Positions 50,172-57,206 of a stretch of DNA of 64,000 bases are shown here, in pieces. Source of the DNA: an uncultured Candidatus Melainabacteria bacterium (lineage in GTDB: Bacteria; Cyanobacteriota; Vampirovibrionia; Gastranaerophilales; Gastranaerophilaceae); contig CAKUZL010000001.1 of NCBI GenBank assembly GCA_934718085.1, forward strand, positions 248,001 through 312,000, in the 5' to 3' direction. Under the pieces are notes generated by a model. It ran no database searches. It was given only the letters and a program-made list of their open reading frames with translations, and was not told the origin of the DNA. The stretch's first letter is position 1, and every line of letters begins with the position of its first letter. A program made the translations under genes and the position numbers.

Positions 50172-51055
50172 TTTTGTATGTCCTTTCCTTTATTGTATTC
50201 GTTTAATTTTTCAATCACGTCTCCGATTACGTCGTCGGGTGTCGAAGCTCCTGCCGTTACGGAGACGGTGTTTGCTTTGTCGATTAAATCTTTGTATTTT
50301 TCAAGCTCGTCTGCGTCTTCGATATGAATGGTTTCGGTTATTTTTGATGCAATTTGAGCCAAGTTTGTCGAATTTGCGCTGTTTTTGCCCCCTACGACAA
50401 CAGTCAAATCCGATTTTTCCGCAAGTTCTTTCACTTCTTTCTGTCTGAAAAAAGTCGACCTGCATATAGTGTTAAAAACTTTTATTTCTTTGGCGAGCGG
50501 GATTATTGCGGAAACGGTTGATTGAAGAACTTCTTCTTTTTGAGTCGTTTGGACGACTACCCCGATTTTTCCGGCTTTTTTGATTTTTTCCGAAAGTTTT
50601 CGGATGTCGTCGGCGTTCGAAACGACAAAAACGTTATCCCCGAATAATTCCGCATTTGCTTTGATGGCAACGACTTCGGGGTGTTCCGCCTTACCGATGA
50701 TTAAGGTTAAGTATCCTTCTTTTGTGAGTTCGACGGCTTTTTGTTGAACTTTTTTTACGTCGGGGCAGGTCAAATCTTTTATCTGCGCTCCTCTTTTTAC
50801 GATTTCGTCGATAGTTTCGGGAGGGGCTCCGTGCGATCTGATGACGCAAATGCAACCGCTTTTAACCTCTTTCACATCATTTATCGTGTGAATTCCGAGT
50901 TTTTCGAGCTCGCTGATGACGTGAGAGTTATGAATCAATTCGCCTAAAATTTGAATTTCGGTATCGGGGTTTTCGGCTTTCAATCTTTTCACGGTTTCGA
51001 CGGCACGTCGTACTCCGTGGCAAAATCCCGAATATTCAGCGGTTTGTATGTTCAG
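50168..51055 (-). CDS. ispH: 4-hydroxy-3-methylbut-2-enyl diphosphate reductase, non-standard start
   Basis: The last MEP-pathway enzyme, an iron-sulphur protein that makes IPP and DMAPP. Three cluster cysteines are in GFCHGVRRA (residue 12), LTCPDVKKV and NTICRSTFFRQ; SHGAPP is also conserved. Conventional starts give a protein lacking the first conserved cysteine (GTG at 50992). The frame upstream reads NIQTAEYSGFCHGV back to a CTG at 51053-51055, with GGAAGTGA 7 bp before it, so I place a CTG start there; a frameshift upstream is the alternative. It overlaps rpsA by four bases; an ispH-rpsA pairing or fusion is known in clostridia. Confidence 0.85.
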   Translation of the reverse strand: MNIQTAEYSGFCHGVRRAVETVKRLKAENPDTEIQILGELIHNSHVISELEKLGIHTINDVKEVKSGCICVIRSHGAPPETIDEIVKRGAQIKDLTCPDVKKVQQKAVELTKEGYLTLIIGKAEHPEVVAIKANAELFGDNVFVVSNADDIRKLSEKIKKAGKIGVVVQTTQKEEVLQSTVSAIIPLAKEIKVFNTICRSTFFRQKEVKELAEKSDLTVVVGGKNSANSTNLAQIASKITETIHIEDADELEKYKDLIDKANTVSVTAGASTPDDVIGDVIEKLNEYNKGKDIQK

Positions 51056-51141
51056 TTTTGTTCACTTCCGTTCGTATGGACTAATAAGAAAAATCTTATC
51101 GTAAGAAGTTTATAACATGAACATTTTTTTCTTTCAAGTCC

Positions 51142-52275
51142 TTATCTTGTATAAACTCTTGCCAATCTGACTTTCAGGCGGCATGTAAGTTCATAGTTTA
51201 TGGTATTCAGAATTTTTGCCCATTCGTTAATCGAAATTTCTTCGTCTCCGTCTTTGCCCAAAAGCGTGATTACGTCGCCGTCCGAGGCATCTATGCCCGT
51301 GATGTCGAACATCATTTGATCCATTGTGATATTCCCGATTTGAGGAACCTTTTTCCCTTTTAAAATCCCGAAAATCTTGCCCGAAAGACCTCTTGACACA
51401 CCGTCGGCGTATCCCGTCGGAACGGTTGCGATTTTGGTCGGTTTGTCGGTCGTGTACCTGTAAGAATAGCTTACTCCCGTTCCCGCGGGTGCTTCGTGGA
51501 TATTCACGATTCTTGCCTTCAACGACATTGCGGGGCGAAGGTCGGGAACTTTCGTCGTTCCTTCGGGCAGGTCGGGCATGAGTCCGTAAATTCCTATTCC
51601 CGCGCGAACCATGTTGTCTTCGCGGCGTTCGGTCGAAATCAGAGCCGCGGTGTTTGCGTTGTGCAAAATCAATCCGGTCGTGTCGACGTTGTTTATCGTT
51701 TTGTACCAAACTTCGAGCTGTTTTGCGGTTCTTTCGCGATTTTCCGCGCAGGCGAAGTGGGTGAAAATTCCGTCAAGAACCATAAAATCCGAGTTTTGAA
51801 TTTCGTTTATCAATTCGACGGCATGTTCTTCTCCGACGCCTATTCTGTTCATTCCGGTGTCCAACTTTACGTGAACGTGCGGTTTTATTCCCGTTTCTTC
51901 GAAAGCTTGTCGGCATGCTTTGATATGTTCTTTCGTAAAGACGGACAGCGTTATGTTGTTTTCCGCGGCTCTTGCAAACGTCCAGACGGGGGCTGCTCCC
52001 AAAACCAGTATCGGAAGCGTTATTTTTGCTTCGCGGAGCTGCATGCCTTCGTCGACCGACGCTACTCCGAACATGTCGACGCCCGAGGCAATCAGCGTCG
52101 GAGCGGCGGGAACGCTGCCGTGACCGTACGCATCCGCTTTTATGACCGCCAAAACTTTTGTTCCCTCCGGGACGAACTTTTTGAGCTCCAAAATGTTGTG
52201 TTCTATCGCATCAAGGTTGATTTCGACCCACGCGTCGCGTTTTGTATTGATATAAGATTGTCTGTTAAATTTCAT
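51142..52275 (-). CDS. alr: Alanine racemase
   Basis: A PLP enzyme that converts L- to D-alanine for peptidoglycan. The PLP lysine lies in LAVIKADAYGHGSVPAA (near residue 45), the YGL/Tyr catalytic region is GIGIYGLMPDL, and the C-terminal domain contains RYTTDKPTKIATVPTGYADG and GNITMDQMMFDITG. Length (377) is normal. It lies alone on the minus strand, 86 bp upstream in gene order from ispH. A clear ribosome binding site precedes the ATG. Confidence 0.95.
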   Translation of the reverse strand: MKFNRQSYINTKRDAWVEINLDAIEHNILELKKFVPEGTKVLAVIKADAYGHGSVPAAPTLIASGVDMFGVASVDEGMQLREAKITLPILVLGAAPVWTFARAAENNITLSVFTKEHIKACRQAFEETGIKPHVHVKLDTGMNRIGVGEEHAVELINEIQNSDFMVLDGIFTHFACAENRERTAKQLEVWYKTINNVDTTGLILHNANTAALISTERREDNMVRAGIGIYGLMPDLPEGTTKVPDLRPAMSLKARIVNIHEAPAGTGVSYSYRYTTDKPTKIATVPTGYADGVSRGLSGKIFGILKGKKVPQIGNITMDQMMFDITGIDASDGDVITLLGKDGDEEISINEWAKILNTINYELTCRLKVRLARVYTR

Positions 52276-52398
52276 CTGTCTTCTCCGCCGAAAACTTTTA
52301 CTGTATCATTATGATAAAACTTCCGTAAAAAAATGTAAAATGTATGTTAAAATTTTTTTAAAAGAAGATATTTTTTTCACGAAACGGGAATAATAACC

Positions 52399-52713
52399 AT
52401 GAATAACGAAGAAATTGTAAAGGAAATGCAGGAAATATGTGCGCAAATGGTTGCGGACGACATCGAGGAAAACCCCGATTCCGAAAACGAAGGGTTTGAC
52501 TGCGCGTGCTGCGGAAAGTTTAAAATGCAGGCGGGCTCGGTTCTTTACGAAGGCAAATATCGTCTTTGCAACGATTGTGTTTTGCTTGCGGAGCTTGCGT
52601 TTAAGTTCAAAAAAATCAAGAGCGTCGAAGAGTTAATCAAGGCAAACGAGGACGAAAAACTTGCGGGCATGTGCGATTTTATCAGACAGGAGGAGGCGAG
52701 AGCCAACAATTGA
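52399..52713 (+). CDS. Small zinc-ribbon-like protein, 104 aa
   Basis: Two cysteine pairs, FDCACCGKFKMQ and RLCNDCVLLAE, form a probable zinc ribbon at residues about 35-65, followed by a helical charged tail ending QEEARANN. No family recognised. The next gene, a metzincin, starts within the stop of this one (TTGA overlap), so they are co-translated. The acidic N-terminus (EEIVKEMQEICAQMVADDIEENP) may be a protein-binding helix. It could bind DNA or the adjacent peptidase. Confidence 0.8.
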   Translation: MNNEEIVKEMQEICAQMVADDIEENPDSENEGFDCACCGKFKMQAGSVLYEGKYRLCNDCVLLAELAFKFKKIKSVEELIKANEDEKLAGMCDFIRQEEARANN

Positions 52714-53537
52714 GCAACAAGCTGACATACCTTCAATACAACCTGAAAGACTCTCGGATTATCAGATGGCCCGACCACTGTTTTCCGTTGACGTTTTACA
52801 TCGCGCCGTTTCACTGGTACAAGGCAAAAAACGACGGAGAACTCTATCGTTCGTTGGTTTTGCGCGCAATTCGCGAGTGGGAAGCCGCATCGGGAGGTTC
52901 GGTAAAAATTCAAATCGTTCCGAATTTAACCGATTCGCAAATAAACCTCGAGTGGAAACGCGTTGACCGTCAGGCTTTGGGCTATTGCGTTTTTAACTAT
53001 GACAACCAAACCCGTCTTTATTCCGCGGAAGTTCAAATCGGGCTCTCCGACGGACTTATGCACGCTCAATACATGAACGAGGGCGAAGTCTATCATACGA
53101 TTTTGCACGAAATCGGGCACTCTCTGGGGCTCGGACACTCTCCGAACAAAAACGACATTATGTACACACCCCACCAATACGGATGCGTAAATCTTTCCCA
53201 ACGCGACAAAAATTCGATAAAATGGTTGTATAAACTTCCCTGCGCGGGTAAAATTTCGGATATTGCCGCAAAATACTCCCTCCACGACACAAATATCGAC
53301 GATATCATTCTCAAAATTACCGACGAAAAACCGCTTTCCCAATTCGAAAGAGTCAAAAATTCTCTTGATACGCAAATTCCGCAAAAAAACCTTCGCGAGG
53401 AACAGGATAAGCTTGCTCAACTCAAAAAATATCAGGTCATCGGGCTGCAAAACGTCGGCATTACGGACGAACTTTATTCAAAACTCAAAAAGCCGAATCC
53501 GTACATAAAAAAAGATTACAACAAATATTCGGGCTGA
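52710..53537 (+). CDS. Matrixin-like zinc metallopeptidase (metzincin), 275 aa
   Basis: The metzincin zinc motif HEIGHSLGLGH (HExxHxxGxxH) with the Met-turn NDIMYTP lies near residues 135-160. Residues 15-70 carry IIRWPDHCFPLTFYI and LRAIREWEAASGGSVKI, typical of matrixin-type enzymes. No signal peptide is seen, which is unusual for this class, so export may be by another route or the enzyme acts inside. I start at TTG 52710, which overlaps the previous stop and has AGGAGGAGG upstream; a longer frame has no binding site. The C-terminal 90 residues are lysine- and glutamate-rich. Confidence 0.88.
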   Translation: MSNKLTYLQYNLKDSRIIRWPDHCFPLTFYIAPFHWYKAKNDGELYRSLVLRAIREWEAASGGSVKIQIVPNLTDSQINLEWKRVDRQALGYCVFNYDNQTRLYSAEVQIGLSDGLMHAQYMNEGEVYHTILHEIGHSLGLGHSPNKNDIMYTPHQYGCVNLSQRDKNSIKWLYKLPCAGKISDIAAKYSLHDTNIDDIILKITDEKPLSQFERVKNSLDTQIPQKNLREEQDKLAQLKKYQVIGLQNVGITDELYSKLKKPNPYIKKDYNKYSG

Positions 53538-53553
53538 ATTTTTAAAAATCCGG

Positions 53554-53581
53554 TTGTATAATTTTTAAATTGTGAGATAAT
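53554..53581 (+). promoter_or_regulatory. Probable rnpB promoter
   Basis: TTGTAT (53554-53559), 16-bp spacer, GATAAT (53576-53581); start predicted close to the RNA 5' end at 53589. Confidence 0.5.
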
Positions 53582-53588
53582 AAAAACG

Positions 53589-53923
53589 AAAGTAATCGGA
53601 TAATCGCGTGCGGATGAACATGCCGCATGAGGAAAGTCCGGGCATCTCGGGTTAAACCGCCTGATAACGTCAGGGGCAAGTGATTGCGCGGATAGTGCCA
53701 CAGAAAAGTAAACAACCGCTTTGCGGTTCAGGTGCAACGGTAGTGTAAAAGACTACCTGAGATATCGAGAGATATCTGCAGGGTAAACCCCGGTCGGATG
53801 CAAGTTCGAAAACGAAGGTTAAGGAAACCCGCCGACTTCGGAACGGAACGCTTGAGGCGGCAAGCAATTGCCGTCCCAGACAGATGATTATCTAAAACAG
53901 AACCCGGCTTACGGATTGCTTTC
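53589..53923 (+). ncRNA. rnpB: RNase P RNA (bacterial type A)
   Basis: The 5' side of helix P1 (AAAGTAATCGG, 53589-53599) pairs with the 3' side CGGATTGCTTT. Conserved segments are GAGGAAAGTCCGGGC near 53629, AGTGCCACAGAAA near 53694 and the 3' ACAGAACCCGGCTTAC (53896-53911). It is the catalytic RNA that matures tRNA 5' ends. A tRNA-Arg gene starts 7 bp after its end. Confidence 0.95.
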
Positions 53924-53930
53924 ACCTAAT

Positions 53931-54002
53931 GCGCCTGTGGCTCAACGGATAGAGTACGACTCTCCGAAGGTCGGGATCCGGGTTCGATTCCCGGCAGGCG
54001 TA
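53931..54002 (+). tRNA. tRNA-Arg (CCG)
   Basis: Acceptor GCGCCTG pairs with CAGGCGT (one G-U); the anticodon stem CGACT/GGTCG encloses loop CTCCGAA, anticodon CCG. A run of seven T follows at 54003-54009. It is only 7 bp after rnpB and has no promoter of its own, so the two are co-transcribed. Confidence 0.92.
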
Positions 54003-54007
54003 TTTTT

Positions 54008-56845
54008 TTACAGCGCTTGTTTGTACAGATATGTCAAGTAGTCTACGCTGTTTTCTGCAGGTTGAGAACCGCTTAAGCTTTCTTTTACCAGTTGTTCTGA
54101 TGCCTCTTTTGCTTTTTGGTGTTGCATCATGGCATGAATATTTCTGATTTCGTCTTCGTAAGTATTGTTTTTTTCCTTGCTTCCGTAGGCTTTTGTGATT
54201 CCTTCCGATGCATCTTGTATTTTTATTGAATCTACTATTTCGCTTCCCGACGACAATGCAGACAGGTATGCTTTTGTATATTGCAGTTGTTGTATTTGTG
54301 AACCGTGAATTCCTTGTTTTTGCAGAATTGTATCGGCTATTTCTATAATACTTTCGTTGGACGTGAAATCGAGTTTGTATTTGCCTTCGAAGAATATTTT
54401 CTTTAATTCGTCGTTTAGGAATTTTTGAATATCTGCCCTTGTTTTCCCTTGAGGAATTTCGGAGTCTTGTAATGCTGATACTATGTGTTTTGCGATTCCT
54501 TCAGTGTCTCCTTTTTGAATACAAATACTGAGTTTTAATGCATTTTGTGCTTCTTTTTCACTAACGCGAATGACGTTTCCTGTGTCAATCAATGTAAAGA
54601 CTTTACCTTCTTCTCGGTTTTTGAGCGCATCAAAATTAATGAATATATTTCCTTTGTGAATATCGGCGTGGATGACTTTTCCTCCTTGCGGTACATTGCC
54701 GAATTGGTCAACGACAACTTTTTTGTATTCTTTGTATAAAAACTCGATATCATCCGATGTCATATTTTTGATTTTGTCTTTAAGTTCGTTCGCTTCTTGT
54801 ATGCTTATCGGCATTCTGTTTGTAATTTGATCCAAAGTTTCGCTTCTAGCGGCATTTGCGTTTGTAAGCACGATTGCCGTAAGTTTTGTCTTCTCGTCTT
54901 CGAGAGCGCAAGCGTTTACCAGTTTGCAGAAACTTTCGACAGAAACACCGTCTGCGACTTCCATCATGTATATTTGTGTTCCGTCTGCAGCTTTTGCAAC
55001 TGCTTCAGGTTTTACTACGAGCGCCGATTGTGTTGCTTTTGCGAGTTCTTGTGCATTGTTGAATTCGTTTGCCAAGTCGAGTTCTTGTTCAAGAGTTTTT
55101 GAATATTCCGTGAGTTTTTTCTTTAATGCATCTTTTTGTCCGGCTTTTTCTCCGACACAGGTTGAGTCTATCATTGATTTGCAAGCGTCGAGGTCTTTTG
55201 CAATTTTTTCTTTTGTAAGTCCTCTTCTTATCATCTTAATACAGTGTTTCTTACCGTTTCCGTCTTTGACGAGATATGTTTCCGCAACGGTTGCAGAACC
55301 AAGACATTTTTCGACAACGTAGTTTTCGTAACCTTTAATGCCGTTGATGACGCTTTGAGCTTCTCCTATGGTTCTTGACGGTTCAACATTTTCTGCAAGA
55401 GCTCTTATCGCGTTGTTGAATTCTCCGCTTTTTTGTATTCCCGAGATATTTCCGGTACACAGCATTTCAAGAAATCCGCTACTTTTCTCTTTTGCCGCCG
55501 TTTGGAAAAATTTCGCGGCTATAATGTTGTCTTCGCATATTAAACGTGCGTTTTCGGCAATTATTTCTTTATCTCTGCCACTACAATCGTACCTGAGGTT
55601 TAGTGTTCCTCGGGTTACTCTGTCGCTCATGGCTTCGTTCAGTATTGTCGTAATTTCTTGCGTCGGGTTTGCCGCAGCAGTGTATTTGACCATTTGATTT
55701 TTAAGGCGGTCTTGAACCTGCTTGAGGTTTTTGGCAAGAGTTTTTGTATCGTGCGCCTGCATTCCCAACAATATACCTGCCGGTACTGCAAATGCAGCGT
55801 TTTCGACAACGTTGGTTTTGAGGCTTTGAACGAATCCTTCGATAGATTTGTCTTCTTCGTTGCTTCCTATAAAGTATCTGTTGATGAGGTTACCTGCGAG
55901 ATACAGAGGCACTCCGATAAATCCTCCTCCGAGAAGGGTTACGGGCATCATTGCGCCGTTTATCGCGCCCGAAATGCTGTCTTTTATGTTTCTGACGAAG
56001 AATGCTTTGTATTTGTCTTTAGTTCTTGCTCGTTTTTCTTCTCTGAAAGCTTTGAGGTCTTCTTTTGTCCGAGCTCCGTTGTAGTCGGCTTTATCGACCT
56101 GAAATTCTTTTGAACCTAATCGACTTATCATGTTGACAATCGGTTTTACGCTTGCGCCCGCAATGGCTGCCATCGTAAGTGCCATTACGACACCTTTTGA
56201 GCCTTTTGAATTTACTGCCTCTTTTGCGCTTTTGGGGTCGAACTTTTGGGCAAAACTCATTAATTTGGATGTCATGTCTATTTGCCCTTTGATCCAGTTC
56301 GGCATCCATTTTTTTATCCACGATTCTTTGTTTAATTTCTTTAAAAGAATTTCGACTTTTTCGGGGTTTGCGGTGCCTTTGTTTATGGCGGCAATAATGT
56401 TGTAAGTTTCTTTTATCAAAGCAGGCGGCAATATCGAGAAAAACATTCCGCCTGCTGCCGCGATCGAAGTTGCGTCACCGACAAGTTCGACCGAATTTTT
56501 CTGAGAACTTTCGTATTTCTTGATAGTCTCGACTGCTTCGTCTTCCGAAATTTCTCCGTCTTCATATTTTTTGACAACGGCTTCGAGTTTTTTCGAACCG
56601 ATTCCGAGTCCGCTCATGTTTTTTGCGGCATCGTAAATTTTTTCGGTAATGCCGTTTGATTTTACCGTTCTTTTAAACATGTCTCTTACCGGAGCAGTAT
56701 CTTTCATTTTCAAATCTGCTTTAGCGGCGCGGACTTCGGGGTTTTGCGCGGCGGGGTCGGATGCGACCTGTTTTGCGGTTTCCTCGGATTGTTTAAGTTT
56801 TACTTTTTCTTGAATTTGATTGCCGTTGACGTTAAGTTCTGTCAT
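54008..56845 (-). CDS. Large membrane protein with C-terminal ABC1/UbiB-like kinase domain, 945 aa
   Basis: The C-terminal part carries an atypical kinase of the ABC1/ADCK/UbiB type. A nucleotide-loop-like region is LGSATVAETYLVK (residue 515 on) with a candidate Lys in HCIKMI (K537). LEQELDLANEFNNAQEL matches the ABC1 E-x-D-x-x-E-x-x-N motif; the catalytic loop is HADIHKGN (726-733, D728 and N733), and LIDTGNV (D754) replaces DFG. The ABC1 KxGQ motif is not seen. The first 500 residues are novel: polar N-terminus, hydrophobic segments near 125-142, 218-235 and 293-325, and coiled coils. It may phosphorylate or bind a lipid-linked partner. It starts after GGGAGG. Confidence 0.85.
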   Translation of the reverse strand: MTELNVNGNQIQEKVKLKQSEETAKQVASDPAAQNPEVRAAKADLKMKDTAPVRDMFKRTVKSNGITEKIYDAAKNMSGLGIGSKKLEAVVKKYEDGEISEDEAVETIKKYESSQKNSVELVGDATSIAAAGGMFFSILPPALIKETYNIIAAINKGTANPEKVEILLKKLNKESWIKKWMPNWIKGQIDMTSKLMSFAQKFDPKSAKEAVNSKGSKGVVMALTMAAIAGASVKPIVNMISRLGSKEFQVDKADYNGARTKEDLKAFREEKRARTKDKYKAFFVRNIKDSISGAINGAMMPVTLLGGGFIGVPLYLAGNLINRYFIGSNEEDKSIEGFVQSLKTNVVENAAFAVPAGILLGMQAHDTKTLAKNLKQVQDRLKNQMVKYTAAANPTQEITTILNEAMSDRVTRGTLNLRYDCSGRDKEIIAENARLICEDNIIAAKFFQTAAKEKSSGFLEMLCTGNISGIQKSGEFNNAIRALAENVEPSRTIGEAQSVINGIKGYENYVVEKCLGSATVAETYLVKDGNGKKHCIKMIRRGLTKEKIAKDLDACKSMIDSTCVGEKAGQKDALKKKLTEYSKTLEQELDLANEFNNAQELAKATQSALVVKPEAVAKAADGTQIYMMEVADGVSVESFCKLVNACALEDEKTKLTAIVLTNANAARSETLDQITNRMPISIQEANELKDKIKNMTSDDIEFLYKEYKKVVVDQFGNVPQGGKVIHADIHKGNIFINFDALKNREEGKVFTLIDTGNVIRVSEKEAQNALKLSICIQKGDTEGIAKHIVSALQDSEIPQGKTRADIQKFLNDELKKIFFEGKYKLDFTSNESIIEIADTILQKQGIHGSQIQQLQYTKAYLSALSSGSEIVDSIKIQDASEGITKAYGSKEKNNTYEDEIRNIHAMMQHQKAKEASEQLVKESLSGSQPAENSVDYLTYLYKQAL

Positions 56846-56942
56846 TAAGCCTCCCGTGTATTCATTATCCCAAATTTATACATCAATAAACGTTTTTGCT
56901 TCGCTGAAATTGCGCGGGCATGGCAAAAATTCGTCAAATTTT

Positions 56943-56958
56943 TTACAAATGTTTACAA
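56943..56958 (-). promoter_or_regulatory. Tandem TTGTAA boxes upstream of the kinase gene
   Basis: Minus strand TTGTAA at 56958-56953 and 56948-56943, period 10, 97 bp before the start codon. Same style as 845 and 15026. Confidence 0.4.
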
Positions 56959-57174
56959 TGTTGCGCGTTTTGTGACCCTGAAATCTCTTGAAATATAGCG
57001 TTTCTCTGCGGTTTTTCCTCTTTTTGTATGAAAAAACACGGGTGGACGGGGGAAAAACGTGAAATCGGATTTTTTCCTGTTATAATTTGATTAAAGATAA
57101 AAATTTTTTAGCCGAGCATGTTATAAAACGAAAAAAACGGGAATTATATATATAGAGTATATATTCTCGCAGAT

Positions 57175-57186
57175 TCCGAATTCGGA
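57175..57186. promoter_or_regulatory. Perfect 12-bp palindrome before the prepilin-like gene
   Basis: TCCGAATTCGGA is palindromic and ends 8 bp before the AAGGAG ribosome binding site. An AT-rich region with TATATATA precedes it. An operator overlapping the leader is possible. The rest of 56846-57206 holds no gene. Confidence 0.45.
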
Positions 57187-57206
57187 GAATGAAAAGGAGC
57201 GTTGTG

